A stretch of 64,000 bases of DNA from Panulirus ornatus (taxonomy: Eukaryota > Arthropoda > Malacostraca > Decapoda > Palinuridae), in assembly GCF_036320965.1 (NCBI RefSeq), contig NC_092224.1, positions 102,017,492-102,081,491 on the forward strand, given 5' to 3'. Positions 12,957 to 26,185 of the stretch are shown here, piece by piece. A model generated the notes under the pieces. It made no database searches. It had not been told where the DNA came from and worked only from the letters and a program-made list of their open reading frames with translations. The translations under genes were made by a program, and so were the position numbers. Each line of letters opens with the position of its first letter. Within the stretch, counting starts at the first letter, position 1.

Positions 12957-13593
12957 TTTTTTTTTTTTTTTTTTGCTTTGTCGCTGTCTCCCGCGTTTGC
13001 GAGGTAGCGCAAGGAAACAGACGAAAGAAATGGCCCAACCCACCCCCATACACATGCCTTGATTCAATCCACTGACAGCACGTCAACCCCGGTATACCAC
13101 ATCGCTCCAATTCACTCTATTCTTTGCCCTCCTTTCACCCTCCTGCATGTTCAGGCCCCGATCACACAAAATCTTTTTCACTCCATCTTTCCACCTCCAA
13201 TTTGGTCTCCCTCTTCTCCTCGTTCCCTCCACCTCCGACACATATATCCTCTTGGTCAATCTTTCCTCACTCATTCTCTCCATGTGACCAAACCATTTCA
13301 AAACACCCTCTTCTGCTCTCTCAACCACGCTCTTTTTATTTCCACACATCTCTCTTACCCTTACGTTACTTACTCGATCAAACCACCTCACACCACACAT
13401 TGTCCTCAAACATCTCATTTCCAGCACATCCATCCTCCTGCGCACAACTCTATCCATAGTCCACGCCTCGCAACCATACAACATTGTTGGAACCACTATT
13501 CCTTCAAACATACCCATTTTTGCTTTCCGAGATAATGTTCTCGACTTCCACACATTCTTCAAGGCTCCCAGAATTTTCGCCCCCTCCCCCACC

Positions 13594-14013
13594 CTATGAT
13601 CCACTTCCGCTTCCATGGTTCCATCTGCTGCCTAGATCCACTCCCAGATATCTAAAACACTTCACTTCCTCCAGTTTTTCTCCATTCAAACTCACCTCCC
13701 AATTGAATTGACCCTCAACCCTACTGTACCTAATAACCTTGCTCTTATTCACATTTACTCTTAACTTTCTTCTTCCACACACTTTACCAAACTCAGTCAC
13801 CAGCTTCTGCAGTTTCTCACATGAATCAGCCACCAGCGCTGTATCATCAGCGAACAACAACTGACTCACTTCCCAAGCTCTCTCATCCCCAACAGACTTC
13901 ATACTTGCCCCTCTTTCCAAAACTCTTGCATTTACCTCCCTAACAACCCCATCCATAAACAAATTAAACAACCATGGAGACATCACACACCCCTGCCGCA
14001 AACCTACATTCAC
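13594..14013 (-). pseudogene. Reverse transcriptase C-terminal half, LINE copy 4
   Basis: 139 residues with [20 protein letters not shown] (motif B) and [13 protein letters not shown] (motif C, catalytic Asp pair), then CFRYLGVDL, after which an inserted base shifts the frame ([12 protein letters not shown]). The C-terminal domain continues at 13083-13616 with MLYGCEAW and GRPNWRWKDGVKKIL. Confidence 0.85.
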
Positions 14014-14125
14014 TGAGAACCAATCACTTTCCTCTCTTCCTACACGTACACATGCCTTACATCCTCGATGAAAAACTTTTCACTGCTTCTAACAACTTGC
14101 CTCCCACACCATATATTCTTAATAC

Positions 14126-14833
14126 CTACCACAGAGCATCTCTATCAACTCTATCATATGCCTTCTCCAGATCCATAAATGCTACATACAAATCCATTTG
14201 CTTTTCTAAGTATTTCTCACATACATTCTTCAAAGCAAACACCTGATCCACACATCCTCTACCACTTCTGAAACCACACTGCTCTTCCCCAATCTGATGC
14301 TCTGTACATGCCTTCACCCTCTCAATCAATACCCTCCCATATAATTTGCCAGGAATACTCAACAAACTTATACCTCTGTAACTTGAGCACTCACTCTTAT
14401 CCCCTTTGCCTTTGTACAATGGCACTATGCACGCATTCCGCCAATCCTCAGGCACCTCACCATGAGTCATACATACATTAAATAACCTTACCAACCAGTC
14501 AACAATACAGTCACCCCCTTTTTTAATAAATTCCACTGCAATACCATCCAAACCTGCTGCCTTGCCGGCTTTCATCTTCCGCAGAGCTTTTACTACCTCT
14601 TCTCTGTTTACCAACTCATTTTCCCTAACCCTCGCACTTTGCACACCACCTCGACCAAAACACCCTATATCTGCCACTCTATCATCAAACACATTCAAGA
14701 AACCTTCAAAATACTCACTCCATCTCCTTCTCACATCACCACTACTTGTTATCACCTCCCCATTTGCGCCCTTCACTGAAGTTCCCGTTTGCTCCCTTGT
14801 CTTATGCACTTTATTTACCATCTTCCAGAACAT
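14126..14833 (-). pseudogene. Reverse transcriptase N-terminal half, LINE copy 4
   Basis: 235 residues: KMKAGKAAGLDGIAVEF (RT entry block), VPEDWRNACIVPLYKGKGDK, SSYRGISLLSIPGKLYGR, EEQCGFRSGRGCVDQVFAL and FMDLEKAYDRVD with the first catalytic Asp. Reading ends after RDALW because of a substitution and indel near 14070-14135. The catalytic FADD block follows in another frame at 13594-14013. Confidence 0.85.
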
Positions 14834-15282
14834 CTTTTTATTCTCCCTAAAATTTAATGATACTCTCTCACCCCAACTCTCATTTGCCCTTTTTTCACCT
14901 CTTGCACCTTTCTCTTGACCTCCTGTCTCTTTCTTTTATACGTCTCCCACTTAATTTCATTTTTTCCCTGCAAAAATCGTCCAAATGCCTCTCTCTTCTC
15001 TTTCACTAATACTCTTACTTCTTCATCCCACCTCTCACTACCCTTTCTAATCAACCCACCTCCCACGCTTCTCATGCCACAAGCATCTTTTGCGCAATCC
15101 ATCACTGATTCCCTAAATACATCCCATTCCTCCCCCACTCCCCTTACTTCCATTGTTCTCACCTTTTTCCATTCTGCACTCAGTCTCTCCTGGTACTTCT
15201 TCACACAAGTCTCCTTCCCAAGCTCACTTACTCTCACCACCCTCTTCACCCCAACATTCACTCTTCTTTTCTGAAAACCCAT

Positions 15283-16080
15283 TCAAATCTTCACCTTAGC
15301 CTCCACAAGATAATGATCAGACATCCCTCCAGTTGCACCTCTCAGCACATTAACATCCAAAAGTCTCTCTTTCGCGCGCCTGTCAATTAACACGTAATCA
15401 AATAACGCTCTCTGGCCATCTCTCCTACTTACATAAGTATACTTATGTATATCTCGCTTTTTAAACCAGGTATTCCCAATCATCAGTCCTTTTTCAGCAC
15501 ATAAATCTACAAGCTCTTCACCATTTCCATTTACAACACTGAACACCCCATGTATACCAATTATTCCCTCAACTGCCACATTACTCACCTTTGCATTCAA
15601 ATCACCCATCACTATAACCCTGTCTCGTGCATCAAAACCACTAACACACTCATTCAGCTGCTCCCAAAACACTTGCCTCTCATGATCTTTCTTCTCATGC
15701 CCAGGTGCATATGCACCAATAATCACCCATCTCTCTCCATCAACTTTCAGTTTTACCCATATTAATCGAGAATTTACTTTCTTACATTCTATCACATACT
15801 TCAACAACTCCTGTTTCAGGAGTACTGCTACTCCTTCCCTTGCTCTTGTCCTCTCACTAACCCCTGACTTTACTCCCCAGACATTCCCAAACCACTCTTC
15901 CCCTTTACCCTTGAGCTTCGTTTCACTCAGAGCCAAAACATCCAGGTTCCTTTCCTCAAACATACTACCTATCTCTCCTTTTTTCACATCTTCGTTACAT
16001 CCACACACATTTAGGCACCCCAATCTGAGCCTTCGAGGAGGATGAGCACTCCCCGCGTGACTCCTTCTTCTGTTTCCCAT
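15283..16080 (-). pseudogene. AP-endonuclease domain of LINE copy 4
   Basis: 265 residues from the native ATG to a TGA that replaces the TGT codon found in copy 9. Active-site blocks of the exonuclease-endonuclease-phosphatase fold are all visible: LSETKL (E53), GAYAPG (Y124), MGDLNAKV (D160, N162) and MSDHYLVE (S254-D255-H256). The domain itself is therefore intact, while its connection to the reverse transcriptase is lost through the stop. The product would act in the nucleus on target DNA during target-primed reverse transcription. Confidence 0.85.
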
Positions 16081-16209
16081 TTTAGAAAGTTAAAAAAAAA
16101 TACAAGGAGGGGAGGATTTCTGGCCCCCCGCTCCCGTCCCCTCTAGTCGCTTTCTACGACACGCGAGGAATGCGTGGGAAGTACTCTTTCACCCCTATCC
16201 CCAGGGATA

Positions 16210-16223
16210 ATATACATATATAT

Positions 16224-16280
<57 letters not shown>

Positions 16281-16312
16281 TATACACACACACACACACA
16301 TATATATATATA
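16210..16312. repeat. (TA)n/(CA)n microsatellite
   Basis: Adjoins the 5' end of LINE copy 4, matching the arrangement at 1971-2060. Confidence 0.9.
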
Positions 16313-16760
16313 CATGTGAAAAATGTAAGAAACAATTTAGAAAACTGAAACTTCTAGCTTGAAATGAAATGAAAAAATGAATGTCACATAATGGTTCAAC
16401 CTCTGGCTATGGAAAGGAAATGTTTAATTTATTTACACAAACGTCAATAGTAGTTCTCATCAATTTAACCACTGTATCAATAAGCTTCAATGTCTAAGCT
16501 ACATTTTTTCCAATTTCACTATTTTCTTGTCAAAGCACCATGTATGAAAACTATCACTCCAGTAACACAACTATAAACATTTACTTCCCCTTTAAAAAAA
16601 AAAAGTTCTGGGGAAGTCTGTCTCGATACACTGCGGGACACTCTACCACCTGGCGAGGTTTGTGTTGCAATGGTTCTTGATTCACAAACGTAGTAGCATC
16701 ACTGTACAAAATGGCGCTGCTCCATGCCGGCCGGTTCTTCCTCTTCTCGTTGAGCAGTCT
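16313..16760. repeat. Duplicated flank, copy 2
   Basis: Starts like 2061-2278 and continues with sequence also found at 23420-23660, including ATGGCGCTGCTCC and CACCTGGCGAGGTTTGTGTT. This copy is clean. The copy at 23.2-23.66 kb has many small indels. Confidence 0.75.
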
Positions 16761-16856
16761 TAACGGTTATTATTCATTCCGCGTCCATCTTCCATCGTTA
16801 TTTCCGTAGGTTTCTTGCCTGCGCTGGTCTGAGGCCATACATCCGGTATACATATA

Positions 16857-17377
16857 CAACAAACTTATACCTCTGTAATTTGAGCACTCACTTTTATCCC
16901 GTTTCCTTTTGTACAATGGCACTATGCAAGAATTCCGCCAATCCTCAGGCACCTCACCATGAGACATACATACATTAAATAACCTTACGAACCAGTCAAC
17001 AATACAGTCAGAACCTTTTTTAAAAAATTCCACTGCAATACCATACAAACCCGCTCCCTTGACGGCATTCATCTTCCGCAAAGCTTTTACTACCTCTTCT
17101 CTATTTACCAAATCATTCTCCCTAACCCTCTCACTTTGCACACCACCTCGACCAAAACACCTTATATCTGCCACTTTTCATCTAACACATTCAACAAACC
17201 TTCAAAATACTCACTCCATCTCCTTCTCACATCGCAACTACTTGTTATCAACTGCCCATTAGCCCCGTTGACTGAAGTTCCCATTTGTTCCCTTGTCTTA
17301 CGCACTTTATTTACCTCCTTCCAAAACATCTTTTTATTCTCCCTAAGACTTAATGATACTCCCTCACCCCAACTCTA
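16857..17377 (-). mobile_element. RTE-like LINE fragment 5 (RT region)
   Basis: Minus-strand piece of the RT N-terminal region (NREEVVKALRKMN, FKKGSDCIVDWFVRLFN, VPEDWRNSCIVPLYK). It joins directly to fragment 6 at 17377 inside the linker, so the two form a small tandem duplication. Confidence 0.8.
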
Positions 17378-18481
17378 CCACTTCTGAAACCACACTGCTC
17401 CTCCCGAATCGGATGCTCTGTACATGCCTTCACCCCCTCAATCAATAGCCTCCCATATAATTTACCAGGAATACTCAACAAACTTATACCTCTGTAACTT
17501 TGAGCACTCACTTTTATCCCCTTTGCTTTTGTACAATGGCACTATGCAAGCATTCCGCCAATCCTCAGGCACCTCACCATGAGTCATACATACATTAAAT
17601 AACCTTACGAACCAGTCAACAATACAGTCACCCCCTTTTTTAAAAAATTCCTCTGCAATACCATACAAACCCGCTCCCTTAACGACATTCATCTTCCGCA
17701 AAGCTTTTACTACCTCTTCTCTATTTACCAAATCATTCTCCCTAACCCTCTCACTTTGCACACCACCTCGACCAAAACACCTTATATCTGCCACTCTATC
17801 ATCTAACACATTCAACAAACCTTCAAAATACTCACTCCATCTCCTTCTCACATCGCAACTACTTGTTATCAACTGCCCATTAGCCCCCTTGACTGAAGTT
17901 CCCATTTGTTCCCTTGTCTTACGAACTTTATTTACCTCCTTCCAAAACATCTTTTTATTCTCCGTAAGATTTAATGATACTCCCTCACCCCAACTCTCTT
18001 TTGCCCTCTTTTTCACCTCTTGCACCTTTCTCTTAACCGCCTACCTCTTTTTTATACATCTCCCGGTCATTTGCATTATTTCCCTACAAAAGTCGTCCAA
18101 ATACCTCTCTCTTCTCTCTCACTAATAACCTTACTTCTTCATCCGACCACGCACTACCCTTTCTAATCACCTCATCTCCCACGCTTCTCATGCCACAAGC
18201 ATCTTTTGCGCAAGCCATCACTGCTTCCCTAAATACATCCCATTCCTCACCCACTCTCCTTACATCTATTGTTCTCACCTTTTTCCATTCTGTACTCAGT
18301 CTCTCCTGGTACTTCCTCACAAGTCCCCTTCCCAAGCTCGCTTACTCTCACCACTCTCTTCACCCCAACATTCTCTCTTCTTTTCTGAAAACCTGAACAA
18401 ATCCCCACCTTCGGCTCCATAAGTTCATAATCAGACATCCCTCCAGTTGCACCTCTCAGCACATTAACATCCAAAAGTCTC
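17378..18481 (-). mobile_element. RTE-like LINE fragment 6 (RT to endonuclease end)
   Basis: Minus-strand piece from the middle of RT (17378) through the linker (17462-18025, 18084-18335) to the last residues of the endonuclease (MDVNVLRGATGGMSD). It ends in a (CT)/(TA) tract at 18482. It shares the MNVVKGAGLYG variant with the 23.84-24.25 kb copy, so these two are recent duplicates. Confidence 0.8.
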
Positions 18482-18519
18482 TCTCTTTCTTTCTCTCACT
18501 CTCTCTCTGTATATATATA

Positions 18520-18567
<48 letters not shown>

Positions 18568-18568
18568 T

Positions 18569-18619
<51 letters not shown>

Positions 18620-18622
18620 ATA
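18482..18622. repeat. (CT)n/(TA)n tract splitting a LINE
   Basis: A short CT run, then interrupted TA repeats, lying between two partial copies that overlap in the same LINE region. Confidence 0.85.
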
Positions 18623-19874
18623 TTTCTTTTATACATCTCCCACTCAATTGCATTTTTTCCCTGGAAAAATCATCCAAATGCCTCTTTCTCTCTTTCACTA
18701 ATAATCTTACCTCTTCATCCCACCTCTCACTACCTTTTCTAATCAACCCACCTCCCACGCTTCTCATGCCACAAGCATCTTTTGCGCAATCCATCACTGA
18801 TTCCCTAAATACATCCCATCCTCCCCCACTCCCCATACTTCCATTGTTCTCACCTTTTCCATTCTGTACTCAGTCTCTCCTGGTACTTCCTCACACAAGT
18901 CCTCCTTCCCAATCTCACTTACTCTCACCACCCTCTTCACCCCAACATTCACTATTCTTTTCTGAAAACCCATACAAATCTTCACCTTAGCCTCCACAAG
19001 ATAATGATCAGACATCCCTCCAGTTGCACCTCTCAGCACATTTACATCCAAAAGTCTCTCTTTCGCGCGCCTGTCAATTAACACGTAATCCAATAACGCT
19101 CTCTGGGCATCTCTCCTACTAATATACGTGTACTTATGTATATCTCGCTTTTTAAACCAGGTATTCCCAATCACCAAGCCTTTTCAGCACATAAATCTAC
19201 AAGCTCTTCAACATTTCGATTTACAACACTGAACACCCCATGTATACCAATTATTCCCTCAACTGCCACATTACTCACCTTTGCTTTCAAATCACCCATC
19301 ACTATAACCCGGTCTCGTGCATCAAAACCACTAACACACTCATTCAGCTGCTCCCAAAACACTTGCCTCTCATGATCTTTCTTCTCATGCTCAGGTGCAT
19401 ATCCACCAATAATCACCCATCTCTCTCCATCAACTTTCAGTTTTACCCATATTAATCGAGAATTTACTTTCTTACATTTATCATTACTCCCACAACTCCT
19501 GTTTCAGGAGTACATGCTACTCCTTCCCTTGCTCTTGTCCTCTCACTAACCCCTGACTTTACTCCCAAGAACATTCCCAAACCACTCTTTCCCCTTTACC
19601 CTTGAGCTTCGTTTCACTCAGAGCCAAAACATCCAGGTTCCTTTCCTCAATACATACTACCTATCTCTCCTTTTTTCACATCTTGGTTACATCCACACAC
19701 ATTTTAGACACCCCAATCTGAGGATGAGCACTCCCCGCGTGACTCCTTCCTTTCCCATTTTTAGAAAGATAAAAAATACAAGGAGGGGAGGATTTCTGGC
19801 CCCCCGCTCCCTTCCCCTCTAGTCGCCTTCTAACGACACGTGAGGAATGCGTGGAAGTATTCTTTCACCCCTAT
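18623..19874 (-). mobile_element. RTE-like LINE copy 7 (linker, endonuclease, leader)
   Basis: Minus-strand 5' part of a LINE. Endonuclease pieces lie at 19171-19416 and 18794-19177. MGDLNAKV has become MGDLKAKV, a change shared only with copy 9, showing common descent. Single-base indels (near 19185, 19480-19520 and 19570) break every domain. The leader loses most of the TATCCCCAGGGATA hairpin before the (TA)n. Confidence 0.8.
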
Positions 19875-20027
19875 AATATATATATATACATAATACAAAA
19901 TATACACACATACACACACACACACACACACAATATAATATATATATGTTATATATATTATTATAAATATATATATATATTATATATAATATATAATATA
20001 TATATATATATAATATATATATATATT

Positions 20028-20058
<31 letters not shown>

Positions 20059-20066
20059 CATATATG

Positions 20067-20100
<34 letters not shown>

Positions 20101-20167
20101 ATATTATATATATATATATATATTATATTATATTTATATATATATTATATATATATAATATATTATA
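19875..20167. repeat. Irregular (TA)n tract
   Basis: About 290 bp of TA with frequent ATAATA and TATTAT slips. It contrasts with the pure tract at 25519-25814 that occupies the equivalent place in the paralogous copy. Confidence 0.9.
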
Positions 20168-23102
20168 CACATATATCCTCTTGGTCAATCTTTCCTCACT
20201 CATTCTCTCCATGTGACCAAACCATTTCAAAACACCCTCTTCTGCTCTCTCAACCACGCTCTTTTTATTTCCACACATCTCTCTACCTTACGTTACTTAC
20301 TCGATCAAACCACCTCACACCACACATTGTCCTCAAACATCTCATTTCCAGCACATCCATCCTCCTGCGCACAACTCTATCCATAGTCCACGCCTCGCAC
20401 CATACAACATTGTTGGAACCACTATTCCTTCAAACATACCCATTTTGCTTTCCGAGATAATGTTCTCGATTTTCCACACATTCTTCAAGGCTCCCAGAAT
20501 TTTCGCCCCCTCCCCCACCCTATGATCCACTTCCGCTTCCAGGGTTCCATCTGCTGCCAGATCCACTCCCAGATATCTAAAAACACTTCACTTCCTCCAG
20601 TTTTTCTCCATTCAAACTACCTCCCAATTGAATTGACCCTCAACCCTACTGTACCTAATAACCTTGCTCTTATTCACATTTACTCTTAACTTTCTCTTTC
20701 ACACACTTTACCAAACTCAGTCACCAGCTTCTGCAGTTTCTCACATGAATCAGCCACCAGCGCTGTATCATCAGCGAACAACAACTGACTCACTTCCCAG
20801 CTCTCTCATCCCAACAGACTTCATACTTGCCCCTCTTTCCAAAACTCTTGCATTCACCTCCCTAACAACCCATCCATAAACAAATTAAACAACAGGAGAC
20901 ATCACACACACACCTTCCGCAAACCTACATTCACTGAGAACCAATCACTTTCCTCTCTTCCTACACGTACACATGCCTTACATCCTCGATGAAAAAATTT
21001 CACTGCTTCTAACAACTTGCCTCCCACACCATATATTCTTAATACCTACCATCAGAGCATCTCTATCAACTCTATCATATGCCTTCTCCAGGTCCAAATA
21101 AATGCTACATACAAATCCATTTGCTTTTCTAAGTATTTCTCACATACATTCTTCAAAGCAAACACCTGATCCACACATCCTCTACCACTTCTGAAACCAC
21201 ACTGCTCTTCCCCCAAACTGATGCTCTGTACATGCCTTCACCCTCCATCAATACCCTCCCATATAATTTGCCAGGAATACTCAACAAACTTATACCTCTG
21301 TAACTTGAGCACTCACTCTTATCCCCTTTGCCTTTGTACAATGGCACTATGCACGCATTCCGCCAATCCCAGGCACCTCACCATGAGTCATACATACATT
21401 AAATAACCTTACCAACCAGTCAACAATACAGTCACCCCCTTTTTTAATAAATTCCACTGCAATACCATCCAAACCTGCTGCCTTGCCGGCTTTCATCTTC
21501 CGCAAAGCTTTTACTACCTCTTCTCTGTTTACCAAATCATTTTCCCTAACCCTCTCACTTTGCACACCACCTCGACCAAAACACCCTATATCTGCCACTC
21601 TATCATCAAACACATTCAACAAACCTTCAAAATACTCACTCCATCTCCTTCTCACATCACCACTACTTGTTATCACCTCCCCATTTGCGCCCTTCACTGA
21701 AGTTCCCATTTGCTCCCTTGTCTTACGCACTTTATTTACCTCCTTCCAGAACATCTTTTTATTCTCCCTAAAATTTAATGATACTCTCTCACCCCAACTC
21801 TCATTTGCCCTTTTTTTCACCTCTTGCACCTTTCTCTTGACCTCCTGTCTCTTTCTTTTATACTTCTCCCACTAATTTCATTTTTCCCTGCAAAATCGTC
21901 CAAATGCCTCTCTCTTCTCTTTCACTAATACTCTTACTTCTTCATCCCACCTCTCACTACCCTTTCTAATCAACCCACCTCCCACGCTTCTCATGCCCCA
22001 AGCATCTTTTGCGCAATCCATCACTGATTCCCTAAATACATCCCCTTCCTCCCCCACTCCCCTTACTTCCATTGTTCTCACCTTTTTCCATTCTGCACTC
22101 AGTCTCTCCTGGTACTTCCTCACACAAGTCTCCTTCCCAAGCTCACTTACTCTCACCACCCTCTTCACCCCCAACATTCACTCTTCTTTTCTGAAAACCC
22201 ATTCAAATCTTCACCTTAGCCCCCACAAGATAATGATCAGACATCCCTCCAGTTGCACCTCTCAGCACATTAACACCCAAAAGTCTCTCTTTCGCGCGCC
22301 TGTCATTAAAAACTTTAATCAAATAACGCTCTTTGGCCTCTCTCCTACTTAATAAGTATCCCTTATGTATATCTCGTTTTTTAAACCGGGTATTCCCAAT
22401 CTCGCCCTTTTTTCACAAAAAAATCACAAGCTCTTCACCTTTTTCCATTTACAACATGAACACCCCATGATACCAATTTTTCCCCAACTCCCAAATTTAC
22501 TCCCCTTTTTGCATTCAAATCCCCCATCACTTTAACCCCTGTCCGTGATAAAAACCACAAAACACACTCTTTCAGCTGCTCCCAAAACACTTGCCTCTCT
22601 GATCTTTCTTCCAGCCAGTCTTTTCACCAATAATCACCCATCTCTCCCCCACAACTTTCATTTTACCCATATAATCGAGAATTTACTTTCTTACATTCTA
22701 TCACTACTTCAAAAATCCGTTTCAGGAGAAATGCTACCCTTCCCTTGCTCTTGTTTTTACAAAACCCCTGACTTTACTCCCCAGACATTCCCAAACCACT
22801 CTTCCCCCTTTACCCTTTGACTTCTTTTTACTCAGACCAAAACACCCCGGTTCCTTTTTCAAACATACTCCAAACTCTCCTTTTTTCACATCTTGTTAAT
22901 CACACACTTTTAGGCCCCCCAATCTGAGCCTTCGGGAGATGAGCACTCCCCCGTGACTCCTTCTTCTTTTTCCCCCATTTTAGAAATTTAAAAAAAAAAT
23001 ACAAGGAGGGGGTTTTTTCGGCCCCCCTCCCGTCCCCTCTAGTCGTTTTCTACACACGCGGGGAATGGGGAAGTATCTTTAAACCCCCTATCCCCAGGGA
23101 AA
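20168..23102 (-). mobile_element. RTE-like LINE copy 8, near full length, noisy
   Basis: Minus-strand copy from the C-terminal domain (20168) to the leader hairpin (23088-23100). The best reading block is 21347-21829, 160 residues of linker and RT with REEVVKALRKMKAGKAAGLD. Sequence between about 22300 and 23100 aligns with 15380-16209 but has an indel every few dozen bases, mostly in homopolymers. This looks like uncorrected consensus as much as natural decay. Confidence 0.8.
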
Positions 23103-23660
23103 TTACATATAAATATACACATACAACAAACCCCAAAAACCACAAAACACACACACACACCACACAACCCCACACGCACAATACACACACACACAAATAA
23201 TATATAACATGTGAAAAAGGGAAGAACAATTTAGAAAACTGAAACTTCTAGCTTGAAATAAATGAAAAAAGAATTCACATAATGGTTAAACCCCTCTGGC
23301 TATGGAAAGAAATTTTTAATTTATTTTACCAAACGTCAATAGTATTTTCTCATCAATTTAAACCCACTGTATAAATAAGCTCAATGTCTAAGCTACTTTT
23401 TTTTCCCAAATTTTTCACCTTTTTCTTGTAAAACACCAGAAAAAAAACTACACCCCAGTAACACAACTATAAAACATTTACCCCCCCTTTAAAAAAAAAA
23501 AAATTGGGGGGAAGTCTGTCCGATACACTGCGGACACCTACCACCTGGCGAGGTTTGTGTTGCATGGTTCTTGATTCACAAACGTAAGCACACGTACAAA
23601 ATGGCGCTGCTCCTGGGGCCCGGGTTCTTCCTCTTTCCTTGAGCAGTCTAACGGTGTTTA
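23103..23660. repeat. Degraded microsatellite and duplicated flank, copy 3
   Basis: Aligns with 16210-16760 in order, with numerous small deletions and homopolymer changes. Followed at 23661-23719 by unalignable sequence. Confidence 0.7.
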
Positions 23661-23719
23661 CAGCCTCACCCCCCTAATCAAACCCCCCCTAAAAATTTTC
23701 CGGAAAAAATTTTAAAAAC

Positions 23720-25518
23720 TTAACCCCTTAATTTGAGCACTCACTTTTATCCCCCTTTCTTTTGTCAAAGGCACTATCAAGATTCCCCCAATCCAGCATC
23801 ACCATGACTACAACATTAAATAACCTTCGAACCCGTCAAAAAAATACAGCACCCCCTTTTTTAAAAAATTCCTCTGCAATACCATACAAACCCGCTCCCT
23901 TAACGACATTCATCTTCCGCAAAGCTTTTACTACCTCTTCTCTATTTACCAAATCATTCTCCCTAACCCTCTCACTTTGCACACCACCTCGACCAAAACA
24001 CCTTATATCTGCCACTCTATCATCTAACACATTCAACAAACCTTCAAAATACTCACTCCATCTCCTTCTCACATCGCAACTACTTGTTATCAACTGCCCA
24101 TTAGCCCCCTTGACTGAAGTTCCCATTTGTTCCCTTGTCTTACGCACTTTATTTAGCTCCTTCCAAAACATCTTTTTATTCTCCGTAAGACTTAATGATA
24201 CTCCCTCACCCCAACTCTCTTTTGCCCTCTTTTTCACCTCTTGCACCTTTCTCTTAACCGCCTACCTCTTTTTTATACATCTCCCGGTCATTTGCATCAT
24301 TTCCCTACAAAAGTCGTCCAAATACCTCTCTCTTCTCTCTCACTAATAACCTTACTTCTTCATCCCACCACGCACTACCCTTTCTAATCACCTCATCTCC
24401 CACGCTTCTCATGCCACAAGCATCTTTTGCGCAAGCCATCACTGATTCCCTAAATACATCCCATTCCTCACCCACTCTCCTTACATCTATTGTTCTCACC
24501 TTTTTCCATTCTGTACTCAGTCTCTCCTGGTACTTCCTCACACAAGTCTCCTTCCCAATCTCACTTACTCTCACCACCCTCTTCACCCCAACATTCACTA
24601 TTCTTTTCTGAAAACCCATACAAATCTTCACCTTAGCCTCCACAAGATAATGATCAGACATCCCTCCAGTTGCACCTCTCAGCACATTTACATCCAAAAG
24701 TCTCTCTTTCGCGCGCCTGTCAATTAACACGTAATCCAATAACGCTCTCTGGGCATCTCTCCTACTAATATACGTGTACTTATGTATATCTCGCTTTTTA
24801 AACCAGGTATTCCCAATCACCAAGCCTTTTTCAGCACATAAATCTACAAGCTCTTCAACATTTCGATTTACAACACTGAACACCCCATGTATACCAATTA
24901 TTCCCTCAACTGCCACATTACTCACCTTTGCTTTCAAATCACCCATCACTATAACCCGGTCTTGTGCATCAAAACCACTAACACACTCATTCAGCTGCTC
25001 CCAAAACACTTGCCTCTCATGATCTTTCTTCTCATGCTCAGGTGCATATCCACCAATAATCACCCATCTCTCTCCATCAACTTTCAGTTTTACCCATATT
25101 AATCGAGAATTTACTTTCTTACATTCTATCATATACTCCCACAACTCCTGTTTCAGGAGTACTGCTACTCCTTCCCTTGCTCTTGTCCTCTCACTAACCC
25201 CTGACTTTACTCCCAAGACATTCCCAAACCACTCTTCCCCTTTACCCTTGAGCTTCGTTTCACTCAGAGCCAAAACATCCAGGTTCCTTTCCTCAAACAT
25301 ACTACCTATCTCTCCTTTTTTCACATCTTGGTTACATCCACACACATTTAGACACCCCAATCTGAGGATGAGCACTCCCCGCGTGACTCCTTCCGTTTCC
25401 CATTTTTTAGAAAGATAAAAATACAAGGAGGGGAGGATTTCTGGCCCCCCGCTCCCTTCCCCTCTAGTCGCCTTCTACGACACGTGAGGAATGCGTGGGA
25501 AGTATTCTTTCACCCCTA
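23720..25518 (-). mobile_element. RTE-like LINE copy 9 (RT start, linker, endonuclease, leader)
   Basis: Minus-strand 5'-complete fragment. The RT entry region and linker are at 23836-24246, a stop follows at the end of the linker near 24305, and the endonuclease plus linker read continuously at 24305-25426. A deletion in the leader-proximal coding region (compare 16021-16060 with 25355-25385) removes the normal N-terminus. Bounded on the 5' side by the longest clean (TA)n of this part. Confidence 0.85.
24305..25426 (-). pseudogene. AP-endonuclease plus linker, LINE copy 9
   Basis: 373 residues, the longest endonuclease frame here. Recognisable blocks: LGCLNVCGC (23-31), LSETKL (E56), GGYAPE (125-130), MGDLKAKV (161-168) and MSDHYLVE (S257-D258-H259), then a basic linker rich in VKRVVRVSE and EKREVF. 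The Asn of the Asp-x-Asn catalytic motif is Lys here (residue 165), so endonuclease activity should be lost or much reduced even though the frame is open. The first 20 residues are not native: a small deletion puts the ATG at 25426 in frame in place of MGNRRRSHAG. The frame stops at GRLL, before the RT. Confidence 0.8.

Positions 25519-26185
<667 letters not shown>

Larger units (their letters stand above)
12957..16209 (-). mobile_element. RTE-like LINE copy 4, full length
   Basis: A 3.25-kb full-length minus-strand copy. At its 3' end is an 18-base A tail (T's on the plus strand, 12957-12974) preceded by GCGCTACCTCGCAAACGCGG. At its 5' end is the TATCCCTGGGGATA leader (16196-16209). In order it holds the endonuclease (15283-16080), linker (14854-15282), reverse transcriptase (13594-14833) and C-terminal domain (13083-13616). 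Reading is broken by a TGA after KVKI, an insertion near 14070 and an insertion near 13635. The 3' UTR is the short form with most internal sequence missing. A useful reference copy for the family. Confidence 0.9.

Noticed and set aside
13059..13535. Recurrent antisense frames ([36 protein letters not shown] types)
   Set aside because: Shadows of the LINE C-terminal domain on the opposite strand, present wherever that domain is present.
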